Below, one piece after another: positions 37,981 through 46,265 of a stretch of DNA of 64,000 nucleotides (positions are counted from its first letter, which is position 1; each line of letters begins with the position of its first letter). Below the pieces are notes generated by a model. That model had not been told where the DNA came from. It did no database searches and was given only the letters and a program-made list of their open reading frames with translations. This DNA is from Pseudomonas cannabina (GTDB lineage Bacteria > Pseudomonadota > Gammaproteobacteria > Pseudomonadales > Pseudomonadaceae). The translations under genes were made by a program, and so were the position numbers. The stretch is taken from contig NZ_FNKU01000001.1 in NCBI RefSeq assembly GCF_900100365.1, forward strand, positions 1,550,001 to 1,614,000. The letters run 5' to 3'.

Positions 37981-39405
37981 ATGGCCTACATCCAAGGTGA
38001 GTCCCGCAGCCAGACCAGCCTATTCCCGGTCTCGCTGGAAGAGTTGATCCCCGAGGATCACCTCGTTCGTGTCATTGACCTGTACGTTGCCAGGCTCGAT
38101 CTGGTGCAACTGGGCTTCGATAAAGCGATTCCAAAAAGCACGGGGCGCCCTGCTTATGATCCCGCCGATCAGCTAAAACTCTACCTCTACGGCTATTTTC
38201 AGCGGATTCGCTCATCGCGACGTCTTGAAGCCGAGTGTCAGCGCAACATCGAAGTGATGTGGCTGATCAACCGGCTCAAGCCCGACTTCAAGACCATCGC
38301 CGATTTTCGCAAGAACAATAAACCCGCCTTCATCGCGACCTGCCGTGCTTTCGTTCGGTTTTGTCGCACGGCAGGCTTGATCGCCGGTGAGTTGGTGGCC
38401 ATCGACGGCAGCAAGTTTCAGGCGGTCGCATCCTCACGGCGTCATGTGAATTTGAAGCAGCTCAAGCGCCAGGAAGAAAAACTGGATAAGCGCATCGCTC
38501 AGTATCTGGCCGAGCTGGATGAGGCCGACAAGGCTGAAACCACAGATTCAATTGATCGCAGCGCAATCAAGGTAGCCCTGGCACAGCTTGAGGCTCGACA
38601 ACAGGATAATCAGAGTTGCCAGGCACTGATGCGTTCGATGGGCATCGAGCAGTTCAACACCCATGAAAGCGATGCCCGAATGATGCGCACGGCCAAAGGG
38701 CCACGTGTGGCCTACAACGTGCAAACCGTCGTGGACGCCGAGCATTGCCTGATTTTGCATCATGAGGTCACCCAAGATGGCGATGACCGAAAGCAACTGG
38801 AGCCGATGGCCAAGGCCGCCAAAGCAGAGTTACAGCAAGATGATCTGACGGTCACTGCCGATGCCGGCTACTCCAATGGCAAGCAGTTTCAGGCCTGCGA
38901 GGATGCTTCGATTACGGCCTATGTACCGCCCAATCGTTCGAAAAACCCTGGCAGTCAGGAAGAGCAGCTCTTTGAGCGAAAAGACTTTATCTATGAGACC
39001 GGACACGATCGTTTCCAGTGTCCGGCAGGCAAATGGTTAACGCTAAAACAGCACAACAAAGGTGATCGGATCTATCAGGCTGAGGTCGATGACTGCGCCA
39101 ACTGCGCGCTGAAAACGCAATGCACTCGAGCCCGGCGCCGTTATGTCTCACGACATGCCCATGAAGAGGCTTTCGAGCGGATGGAGCAAAGAATGCAGGC
39201 GCATCCTGAGATGATGGCCAACCGAAGATCCATCGTTGAGCACCCCTTCGGCAACCTCAAGCAATGGCTATTTGGTAATGGCCGTTTCTTGCTGCGACAA
39301 CTGGAGGGTACAAAAGCTGAAATGGCCTTGGCGGTGAATGCCTATAACCTGAAACGAGCGATTAAAGTGCTCGGTGTGCGCCATCTGATGGCTTTGATGG
39401 GCTGA
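37981..39405 (+). CDS. IS1182-family transposase
   Basis: A 474-residue DDE transposase. It has an N-terminal DUF772-type helical domain (YDPADQLKLYLYGYFQRIRSSRRLEAECQRN), catalytic aspartates in AIDGSKF and TADAGYSNG, and glutamate in RRSIVEHPFGNLKQ. A Cys-rich insert (CANCALKTQC) is also present. The frame is uninterrupted, so the element may still move. The start at 37981 (MAYIQG) follows the hairpin; the longer frame passes through that hairpin and is unlikely. Confidence 0.95.
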   Translation: MAYIQGESRSQTSLFPVSLEELIPEDHLVRVIDLYVARLDLVQLGFDKAIPKSTGRPAYDPADQLKLYLYGYFQRIRSSRRLEAECQRNIEVMWLINRLKPDFKTIADFRKNNKPAFIATCRAFVRFCRTAGLIAGELVAIDGSKFQAVASSRRHVNLKQLKRQEEKLDKRIAQYLAELDEADKAETTDSIDRSAIKVALAQLEARQQDNQSCQALMRSMGIEQFNTHESDARMMRTAKGPRVAYNVQTVVDAEHCLILHHEVTQDGDDRKQLEPMAKAAKAELQQDDLTVTADAGYSNGKQFQACEDASITAYVPPNRSKNPGSQEEQLFERKDFIYETGHDRFQCPAGKWLTLKQHNKGDRIYQAEVDDCANCALKTQCTRARRRYVSRHAHEEAFERMEQRMQAHPEMMANRRSIVEHPFGNLKQWLFGNGRFLLRQLEGTKAEMALAVNAYNLKRAIKVLGVRHLMALMG

Positions 39406-39440
39406 GCGGACATTTTTTTCGTCTGCTGCCAATACAAAAA

Positions 39441-39467
39441 AAACGCCCCGAACAAGTCGGGGCGTTT
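39441..39467. terminator. Terminator inside the IS, after the transposase
   Basis: Stem AACGCCCCG/CGGGGCGTT flanked by a run of eight A on one side and T-rich sequence on the other, so it can act in both directions. Confidence 0.75.
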
Positions 39468-39564
39468 GCTTGGGCCTTCATCAGTGTGTTTTCACACAGT
39501 CTGTTTGGCCTCTTTTTTCGTTCCAGTAAGTTCCACTCGAAAGCACTACCAGCCACGTTTTTTT

Positions 39565-39588
39565 AGTACATTTTTCAGTACATTAATC
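39565..39588. repeat. Tandem 12-mers AGTACATTTTTC/AGTACATTAATC
   Basis: Two adjacent copies with two differences, between the IS right end and the end of the antitoxin-like gene. Could be arm-type integrase sites left by an element that used the tRNA-Gly gene; this is speculative. Confidence 0.4.
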
Positions 39589-39937
39589 TGGTGTTTGGTA
39601 GATCATTTTTTTCGTGGGACTCGCCTCTCTGAAAACCGTACAAATCTCCTCTATTCAAACGAGACGGAGAAGTTGCCTCAAGGCTCAAGCCCTCGAGGTA
39701 GTGCTCCAGATCCCCTTTGGTCAACTGAGTAAAGCGCCCGCGCTCAAGGTCCATGAGGCCGATCGAGGTCGCCTGGCGTAGGGCCTCAACTTTGGCGGTG
39801 TCTTCGGCGACGCGCTGTTCCAATAGACGCAAACCTTCTCGCATCACTTCGCTGGCATTTTGATAGCGGCCGGACTGAACCAGGTCATGGATGACCTGTT
39901 CCTGGTGAGGGGTGAGCACAACGTTTCGTGTCGCCAT
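39575..39937 (-). CDS. ParD-type antitoxin, orphan, with altered C terminus
   Basis: A 120-residue protein. The first 80 residues match the ParD/CopG antitoxin fold (NVVLTPHQEQVIHDLVQSGRYQNASEVMREGLRLLE), which binds DNA as a ribbon-helix-helix dimer and neutralises ParE toxin. Normal ParD proteins end near residue 80-95; the extra tail (RGESHEKNDLPNTRLMY) looks like read-through in a shifted frame. The expected toxin gene downstream is absent: only a seven-codon start (MIYQTPD) remains before a stop and the IS end. Probably a decayed toxin-antitoxin locus. Confidence 0.75.
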   Translation of the reverse strand: MATRNVVLTPHQEQVIHDLVQSGRYQNASEVMREGLRLLEQRVAEDTAKVEALRQATSIGLMDLERGRFTQLTKGDLEHYLEGLSLEATSPSRLNRGDLYGFQRGESHEKNDLPNTRLMY

Positions 39938-40474
39938 CTTTAGCTCCAGCTCTGGGCAAACAGGTTCTTTCGATCATTAGCATATTTATGCCATTTTGCC
40001 CCCGAACACATAGTTTGTGATTTGTATCTGACGAACTGTGTCGCAGGGGGGGGCAAGTATTTAATCCAATCCTTCCGAGCGGCCATCGATCCTGAGCGGG
40101 AGAGGGCTCCAGAACACCTGCTCATGGTGTTACTCGCCTGACGATCAGGCTCGTTACAGCCGCGCGCGATACCTGAAGCCTCTCGTCCCGATCCCCATCA
40201 ACGGGTGAGTTGAACGCTGTCTTCAATCAAGTCTTGGGCTACTGCGGCTATCACGCTGCGCGGCTTCCTCGCCGGCGCGGGCCTATCCAAATTACCTCTC
40301 AAAACCATACTCATGTGTACATTTTGGATTGACGCGCAATGAGTAGCCGACTAAAACTATACCTGCCGGTACAGTTTTGGTGGGAGAGTTTTCCTGATTG
40401 GCCAACAATGAATCCAGAGCTGTCTGGCGACTCCTTCCGAATTTTTCTAACCTGATTGAGCTGAAGCATTGCGC
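39938..40474. other. Intergenic stretch with decayed sequence
   Basis: About 540 bases without a recognisable gene. A 61-codon minus-strand frame (39940-40125) has no homology that I can see. It includes an 8-G run near 40046 and the inverted repeat at 40353-40378. Looks like a patchwork left by past rearrangements. Confidence 0.4.
40353..40378. promoter_or_regulatory. Inverted repeat AAAACTATACC-4-GGTACAGTTTT
   Basis: 11-base arms with a single mismatch and a 4-base spacer, about 100 bases before the lipoprotein gene. The AACTGTACC-type arm resembles operators described for some MocR and GntR regulators. It could serve the lipoprotein gene. Confidence 0.5.
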
Positions 40475-41142
40475 ATGCACCACGTTAACCACATGAAGCT
40501 GGCCGGGCTTTTGCTTTTGGGGGTTCTCGTCACAGGTTGTGCCAGCCATGAACCGTCCCCTTATTCGGGTATCGACTCTTCGCTTGAAATGCGACCCAAC
40601 AAACAGGACAACACAGGCCGTACGCCTTTTAAATATTCGACATCGGTCAACTGGCACAAATACGACCAGATCATGCTTGAGCCGGTGGTGATTTACTCAG
40701 GTGCGGACGCGCAGTTTTCAGGCCTGGAGCGTAAGGACAAGACAGTTCTTGCCAACGACATGACGGTCAAATTCTCGGAAGCGCTGGGGCAGCATTTTCG
40801 ATTCACGGCAACTCCCGGACGAGGGACGTTAAGGATTCGTCTCACACTGACCGGGGCAGAGACCACAGTGGCGGGTTTATCGACGTTCTCCAGATTCGAT
40901 ATCGGCATGGGGTCCTATAACCTCGTTCAGGCTGCAAGGGACCGTGAAGGTACATTTACCGGGTCCGTCAGTTATGTGGTCGAGATCTATGATGCGTCCA
41001 CTTCGCAACTCCTGGAGTCTTACGTGAGTCGTCAGTATCCGAAGTCTATGACATAAACGCCACGTTCGGGCGGCTGGCGGCGGCGCAGGCAGGCATTTCC
41101 CGTGGGGCGGAGGAGCTGGTTGATATTTTGCTTGCTGATTGA
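40475..41142 (+). pseudogene. DUF3313-type lipoprotein, frameshifted near 3' end
   Basis: A lipoprotein with signal MKLAGLLLLGVLVTGC (lipobox cysteine in LVTGC) and a DUF3313-like body (RTPFKYSTSVNWHKYDQIMLEPV, FRFTATPGRGTLRIRLTLTGAE). The open frame stops at 41056. The sequence beyond it in another frame reads YDINATFGRLAAAQAGISRG and ends at 41142, which is the expected family C terminus. Loss of one base near 41040 would explain both. The shortened protein lacks about 30 residues and may or may not be stable. Confidence 0.7.
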
Positions 41143-41162
41143 AGTCAAACAGTTTTTATCGA

Positions 41163-42599
41163 TCAAGCGCTACTGCTACTCGACTCCAGGTGTATCAACT
41201 GGCTGATGGTCTGTCCGACCTTGAGTACGGCCTTTTCAACTTTTGAAGTGGGCGGGTTGGCAAAATTCAGCCGCAGACAGTTACGGTATTTCCCTGCCGC
41301 CGAGAAGATATTGCCATTTGCCACTTGTACTTCCTGCGCTTCCAGCAGGCGGTTGAGGGCGTGGGTGTCGAACTCCTCGGGCAGCTCGACCCACAGGGTA
41401 AAGCCACCCTGGGGCTGGCTGACCCGTGTACCTGCCGGGAAGTAGCGATTGACCCACTCAATCATCAGCTCGCCGTTGCGTTTGTACTGCTTGCGCATAC
41501 GGCGCAGGTGCAGCAGGTAATTGCCCTTTGCAATGAATTCGGCCACCGCCAGCTGTGGTTGAGTGGCCGTCGAGCCCGAGCCGATGAACTTCATGTGCAG
41601 CACCTGCGGCGAGTAGCGCCCCGGCACGATCCAGCCAACCCGCAAGCCGGGTGCCACGGTCTTGGAGAACGAACTGCACAGCACTACGCGATTGTCTTCA
41701 TCAAAGGACTTGAGTGAGCGGGGCCGTGGATAGCGGTGCGAAAGGTCACCGTAGATATCGTCTTCGATAATGGGCACATCGAAGCGTTGGGCCATGCGGA
41801 TCAACTTGAGCTTGCGGTCGTCGGGCATGATGTAGCCCAACGGGTTGTTACAATTGGCGGTGAGCTGGATGGCTTTGATCGGCCACTGTTCCATGGCCAT
41901 TTCCAGAGCTTCCAGATTCATACCTGTGACCGGGTCTGTAGGGATTTCGAGTGCCTTGAGCCCGACTGCCTTGAGGATTTGCATCATGCCGTAGTAGCTC
42001 GGCGAAGCCACGGCCACAATGTCACCGGGCGCGCAAATCGCTCGTATCGCGATGGCCAGCGCTTCCTGGCAGCCGCTGGTGACCATGATGTCCGCCGCGC
42101 TCAGGCGACAGCCCGAGTCGATCGACAGCCGGGCTATTTGTTCTCGCAACCCCAGTACACCCTGAAGATGATTGTACTGCAGGCTGGTACTTTCAGCGCT
42201 TCGGCTGATTCTCGACATGGCGGTCAGCAGAGGCTTGAGGGTCGGCACGCTGATGTCCGGCATGCCGCAGCCCAGCTGAACGATATCGGAGCTTTGATCG
42301 AAGCGCATCAGCTCCTGGACCATGTCCCACTGGGAAATGTCCACTGGCCGAAGAACAGGCCGGCCCATCTGCGGCAAAGGTGCCACCCGCCGATCGGTCG
42401 GGACGAAATAGCCTGATTTGGGGCGCGGTATCGCCAGGCCGGAATACTCCAGTACGCGGTAGGCCTGTTGCACGGTGGTCAGGCTGACGCCGTGCTCGTT
42501 GCTGAGCGTGCGTACGGAGGGCAGGCGTTCGCCAGGGCCGTACAAGCCTTGCTCTATACGGCTGCTGATCAGTTCGGCGAGGTTCAGATAAAGAGTCAT
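41163..42599 (-). CDS. MocR-type regulator of the amino-acid toxin-type cluster
   Basis: A 478-residue fusion of a GntR winged helix (LISSRIEQGLYGPGERLPSVRTLSNEHGVSLTTVQQAYRVLEYSG) and an aminotransferase-like domain with the PLP lysine in CSSFSKTVAPGLRVGW. Such proteins sense amines or amino acids through PLP. It is divergent from the biosynthetic genes, with several ATCTGT/ACAGAT half-sites between them, so it probably controls them. It occupies the place of gvgR in the WH6 cluster as I recall it; the symbol is withheld because this rests on memory. Confidence 0.9.
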   Translation of the reverse strand: MTLYLNLAELISSRIEQGLYGPGERLPSVRTLSNEHGVSLTTVQQAYRVLEYSGLAIPRPKSGYFVPTDRRVAPLPQMGRPVLRPVDISQWDMVQELMRFDQSSDIVQLGCGMPDISVPTLKPLLTAMSRISRSAESTSLQYNHLQGVLGLREQIARLSIDSGCRLSAADIMVTSGCQEALAIAIRAICAPGDIVAVASPSYYGMMQILKAVGLKALEIPTDPVTGMNLEALEMAMEQWPIKAIQLTANCNNPLGYIMPDDRKLKLIRMAQRFDVPIIEDDIYGDLSHRYPRPRSLKSFDEDNRVVLCSSFSKTVAPGLRVGWIVPGRYSPQVLHMKFIGSGSTATQPQLAVAEFIAKGNYLLHLRRMRKQYKRNGELMIEWVNRYFPAGTRVSQPQGGFTLWVELPEEFDTHALNRLLEAQEVQVANGNIFSAAGKYRNCLRLNFANPPTSKVEKAVLKVGQTISQLIHLESSSSSA

Positions 42600-42619
42600 G
42601 TGCCTGACTGTAGCGACTC

Positions 42620-42726
42620 ATCTGTAGCATAAAAAGGCACAGATAGACCTTTTTTCAAGAAATTTTCAGTCAAACTGGCCTATCTGTATTTAAAAAATTA
42701 AGAATTATTGTATCTGCAATACAGAT
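42620..42726. promoter_or_regulatory. Multiple ATCTGT/ACAGAT half-sites between regulator and cluster
   Basis: ATCTGT at 42620 and 42682, ACAGAT at 42639 and 42721, and an inverted pair ATCTG-5-CAGAT at 42712-42726. AT-rich sequence lies around them. MocR proteins often bind such spaced repeats; this is likely the operator and promoter region of the cluster. Confidence 0.6.
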
Positions 42727-42890
42727 CATCGCCTTGGGATGATAGCTCTATAACGGTGCACGGCTCAGTCGCAAAGGATAGACGAAGAATAGCCAAGTGC
42801 CAGCTATCGCAATTGGTTTCTGAATAGGCGTCTACATGACCAAGTCAGATATCTGAATCTGCACAGCACATATCGAGAGGATCAAGCGCC

Positions 42891-43890
42891 ATGACGGCAA
42901 GGATGACGCTCACACCGCAGATGGCTGAATACGAGCAGAAGTTCACCGACAGCGGGGAGGTTCGCTGGCTGCCCTACCTGATGTACTTCCACCCGACTGA
43001 ACATCGCTCCCCCGTGGTCAATACTGACCTGGCCGGGTTTCGCTACTCCGAATCACTGACGACGCGCTACTCGGTGATAGACAGCGGACAAAGCAGTGGT
43101 TCTGTGCGTTTACTGGCGGGCAGCTCCACCGTATTCGGCATCGGTGCCAGTTCCGACAGCTGGACGCTGTCTTCCCGTCTCACCCGGAACGACTCGCGCG
43201 GACAGCGCTGGATCAATTTTGGCGGTCGCAGTTTCAACTCCACTCAAGAGTTGCTGTTGTTTACCCTGAACAAACATCACCTGCCCAAGGTGGACGAGAT
43301 CGTGCTTTTTTCCGGGTTCAACAACCTTGGTCTGGCGCGCCAGCCTCAGGAATATCGCGGCGAGCACGGTGCATTTTTCAACTGTCATCAGTTTTTCGAC
43401 GCATTGGCCCCCGCACAACAGCGCCTGGAGCCTGTCGAACCTGTTTGGCAAGGCTCAGGCGCCAGACCCACCGGCACCGCAATCCATGCAGGAACAGATC
43501 GATTATGCCGCCGACCTGACCTTGCAGCATCTGGATATCTGGCGCGCCCTGGCGACGGATATGGGGGCGAAGCTGACCTTCATCCTGCAACCTTTGGCGG
43601 GCTGGGTTCGGCAAACCGGCAGCCCCGAAGAACAGCAGCTGTTTGCCGAACTCGACCAGGCGGGAAATTTCACGGAAGTGTATGGCGATATTCTGCAGAC
43701 CTCGGTACGTGAAGCTTACGCCCGGCGCCTGCGGGCCGGTGCGCAAGACATGGGCGTGGGCTTTGCCGATATCACACCTTTGCTGGCAGAAGCGTTGAGC
43801 CCTCACGACTGGCAGTTCGTCGACCGCATTCACTTTACCGACGCCGGCAATGACCTGGTTTCAAAACTCATTCTTGATGTCACTCGCTAA
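42891..43890 (+). pseudogene. SGNH/GDSL-like hydrolase, frameshifted
   Basis: Two open frames together make one SGNH-fold hydrolase of about 332 residues. The first frame (from ATG 42891) has the nucleophile block LLAGSSTVFGIGASSD, the Gly block INFGGRSFNSTQE and the Asn block FSGFNNLG. The second frame (to 43890) carries the catalytic Asp-His block FVDRIHFTDAGNDLVSK. They join if one C is removed from the five-C run at 43408-43412, giving DALAPHNSAWSLSNLFG. As written, the gene cannot make a full enzyme. It is either a true mutation or a sequencing error in a homopolymer. First gene of the cluster. Confidence 0.8.
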
Positions 43891-43902
43891 AAGGACTTGC
43901 CC

Positions 43903-43986
43903 ATGAAATCCATTAAGAAGTTTTTCCAGCGTCTGTTTGGGAAAAAGAAGAAAAAGCCGGACTCTTCTATTTATCCGATGTTTTGA
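43903..43986 (+). CDS. 27-residue lysine-rich microprotein
   Basis: A 27-codon frame beginning MKSIKKFFQRLFGKKKKK and ending PDSSIYPMF, with AAGGACTTGCCC before its ATG. Strongly basic and amphipathic at the start, acidic and aromatic at the end. It lies 12 bases after the hydrolase gene and before the other biosynthetic genes, so it is probably translated. Small frames are, as I recall, part of the gvg cluster and at least one was reported essential. A scaffold, carrier or self-protection peptide are possibilities; none is shown here. Confidence 0.6.
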   Translation: MKSIKKFFQRLFGKKKKKPDSSIYPMF

Positions 43987-44042
43987 TAACCAATGTTCTG
44001 ACAAAAAATGTGTTGGTGCTGCACTGAGCAAGGTGATTTGCC

Positions 44043-44258
44043 ATGGAAGGCCCGGTTTCACATCGGATGACAAGCGAGGGCACGTGGCGCGAGCTGTATC
44101 GCTCGGCGCTCAGCCCTGAATGTTTTCTGGAGGCTACGTACCTCGAATGCCTGCTGGGTAAATGTGCGTCCATGCCGCTGGCATCGCTCTCGCAGCACAT
44201 CGAACAGTGGCAAGCCACGCAGACCAAGGCTTATGCCGCCGCCGCGGCAGAGGCCTGA
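44043..44258 (+). CDS. 71-residue small protein of the cluster
   Basis: A 71-residue frame with AAGGTGA before its ATG. The body (EGTWRELYRSALSPECFLEATYLECLLGKCASMPLASLSQHIEQW) is helical with three cysteines; the tail is Ala-rich (AYAAAAAEA). No family is recognised. It precedes the diiron-type enzyme gene by 33 bases and may be its partner or a substrate carrier. Confidence 0.65.
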   Translation: MEGPVSHRMTSEGTWRELYRSALSPECFLEATYLECLLGKCASMPLASLSQHIEQWQATQTKAYAAAAAEA

Positions 44259-44291
44259 AAACACGGGAATGGCCGCGCTTTTGCTCAGGCA

Positions 44292-46247
44292 ATGGCTATC
44301 TATTCGGCGCCTGTGGCGTCTGTTTCAGGGTGTTGGCTGCAAGGCATGAGTGCGCCCGGGGTGTTCGAAGATCCGGCGCAGTTGAGACTTATGCAACTGT
44401 TTGCCCACGATGTCGGCGTCGGCTACCCGAACGCCTCACGTGCTGATCATTTCAATGCGTTGCTGGCCCAGTTGCAGTTAACGCCCTTTGCCCTGGCACC
44501 TGTGCAACTGGCCGCATTACCAAGCCTTTGCGACGACGCCTTTGAACTGCCCGCAGTGCTAATGGCGCTCAGCCGCCGTAGTGATGAGTTCGGTGATGAA
44601 ATGTGCGGTATCGACTGGGCGTTGCGCAGCGTGGGTTTATACCCTGGCTGGGCAGCGCTGGGGCAGTTAGAGGGCCTGACGCTGGAGGTGCGGCGTCTGG
44701 ACCTGAGTGAGTCATTCACAGGTCTTGAGCCCGCGTCGCTGCGACAAATCAGCCAATGGATCGTGCACCGGATCACCGAGCAAGGCGACGCTCGGGAAGC
44801 GCGGGTCATCCGTGGTGCCAACTGGTTGTTCGCTGCGTTGCAGCGCTGGGACGCGCACCTCTACAACGCGTCGGTGAGCGCCACGTCCCCGCAGCATGCC
44901 ATGACGCAGCTGATGCAGCGCCTGGCCCGGGTCGGTGCGGTGTATCACCAGAATTACCTGATCGAAGGGCGCAGCCTGGCGCAATGGCTGGAGGAGGCGC
45001 AGGAAAACCCTCTGCCTTTGCTCGATGTCTTGTCACGCAGCCGTCTGATCGTCCCTGGCGACTCGAAAAACAGCCTGCTGGTGACCAGTCTGATCGCACC
45101 GACCGGGCGTATGTTCCGTATCTTCAGTGAGGCAGACCTGAGTGTGATTCGCCAGTGGATTGACTGGCTGCCCCAGGCTGCAACCAGTCAACTGCTGCCT
45201 CTACAGCCCGTCTCCCGCCCGCCCGTCGACCGGGTGCCGGACATGCCGACGCCGGTCGAGGCTGGCCGCTTTCCCGCCAGCCTGCGCGAGGCCTATTTCG
45301 TCCTGCAAGGTCGCGCTTTGGCACCGGCCACCCGAAAATTTGCCCATGCCTATGTGTCCGGCTGGCTGGCACGCTCACAGCGTTCGCTGAAGACGTCCGA
45401 GCGTCAATTGCCCGAGCACTGGGGCACCAACGTGCTGCGTGCCTGGTTGCTGGACAAGCATGATGAGAATGGGCGGCAGTTCGATGACAGCGATCCGGAG
45501 CAAATACCGAGCCGCGAAGAAATTATCGAGTCCACCCTGCAACTGGCGCCCCTCACGCTGATCGACGGTGCCTGGCTGCAAGGCTTCACTGATCTGGGGC
45601 TGGCGTCCTCTCATGTGGGCTGCGCCTTGTTTCAGACGTATTGGGACGAACTGGGCAACGGCATCGCCGCGCTCAATCATCCCAAAATATACCGCGATGG
45701 CTTGCGCGAGATGGAATTCGAGCTGGCGCCCACTGGTAGTCGTGAGTTTGCCGAGGACCCGCGCCTGCACGAGGATTCCTTCCGCCTGCCGGTGTACTGG
45801 CTGTGTCTGGGCAAACTGCCGGTGACGTTCATGCCGGAAATCCTCGGCATGAATCTGGCCATGGAGTTATCCGGTGTCGGCGGCAGTTATCGGGCGGCGC
45901 GTCGCTTTCTGCGGCATTACGGTTTCAGCACCGCGTTCGTCGATCTGCATAACACCATCGACAACGTTTCCACGGGCCACTCGGCGTGGGCGGCCGATGC
46001 GATCGACGCGCACATGCGCTCGTTGGTTTCTGAACGAGAGGTCGTCGAACAGTGGCATCGGGTGCGGGTGGGCTATGAGTCCCTGGCGCCGATGCCGGGC
46101 AAATGGGGTGAGGTATTGCGGCGGTTGGGAATTTCTTCGGCAGGCAGCTTGCTGCCGCGTGACAAGCGTCGTGCCGCGGTATCCAGCGGTTATCTCCATC
46201 ACTTGCCGATCACCCGGAAAGTACTGGAAGAAGTGCCCGGACAATAA
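44292..46247 (+). CDS. Large protein with heme-oxygenase-like diiron C-terminal domain
   Basis: A 651-residue cytoplasmic protein. Residues 1 to about 370 are helical and unassigned. Residues from about 430 to 600 fit the iron-containing redox enzyme (heme-oxygenase-like diiron oxidase) pattern. WDE and NHPKIY at about 451-463, PEILGMNLAMEL at about 515-526, and DLHNTIDNVSTGHS at about 551-564 supply the expected carboxylate and histidine ligands. Relatives do N-oxygenation, desaturation or C-C cleavage with oxygen. In this cluster it could form the N-O bond or the vinyl group of an oxyvinylglycine. ATG 44292 has a weak ribosome site; ATG 44346 is an alternative. Confidence 0.8.
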   Translation: MAIYSAPVASVSGCWLQGMSAPGVFEDPAQLRLMQLFAHDVGVGYPNASRADHFNALLAQLQLTPFALAPVQLAALPSLCDDAFELPAVLMALSRRSDEFGDEMCGIDWALRSVGLYPGWAALGQLEGLTLEVRRLDLSESFTGLEPASLRQISQWIVHRITEQGDAREARVIRGANWLFAALQRWDAHLYNASVSATSPQHAMTQLMQRLARVGAVYHQNYLIEGRSLAQWLEEAQENPLPLLDVLSRSRLIVPGDSKNSLLVTSLIAPTGRMFRIFSEADLSVIRQWIDWLPQAATSQLLPLQPVSRPPVDRVPDMPTPVEAGRFPASLREAYFVLQGRALAPATRKFAHAYVSGWLARSQRSLKTSERQLPEHWGTNVLRAWLLDKHDENGRQFDDSDPEQIPSREEIIESTLQLAPLTLIDGAWLQGFTDLGLASSHVGCALFQTYWDELGNGIAALNHPKIYRDGLREMEFELAPTGSREFAEDPRLHEDSFRLPVYWLCLGKLPVTFMPEILGMNLAMELSGVGGSYRAARRFLRHYGFSTAFVDLHNTIDNVSTGHSAWAADAIDAHMRSLVSEREVVEQWHRVRVGYESLAPMPGKWGEVLRRLGISSAGSLLPRDKRRAAVSSGYLHHLPITRKVLEEVPGQ

Positions 46248-46265
46248 GCATCATAAGGAGCCGCT

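Larger units (their letters stand above)
37886..39518 (+). mobile_element. IS1182-family insertion sequence
   Basis: An intact-looking element of about 1.63 kb. Imperfect 31-base terminal inverted repeats (AAAAAAGAGGC at 37886, its complement ending at 39518, with the inner part CAGACTGTGTGAAAAC shared) enclose one transposase gene. No clear target duplication was seen at the borders, so the ends are approximate. It begins 41 bases after the tRNA-Gly gene. Confidence 0.85.

Noticed and set aside
37886..39518. IS1182 element as the source of the two miniature elements
   Set aside because: Its terminal repeats (AAAAAAGAGGC) share no sequence with either miniature element's ends.
39940..40125. 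61-codon minus-strand frame next to the antitoxin
   Set aside because: No ribosome site, no recognisable family, and located in decayed sequence.
42841..42860. Very short frame MTKSDI before the SGNH gene
   Set aside because: Six codons without a ribosome site; too short to support.
43327..43890. Independent gene for the second half of the SGNH hydrolase
   Set aside because: Its first 30 codons are out-of-frame sequence of the upstream half and the real similarity starts after the C5 run, so it is the continuation of one frameshifted gene.
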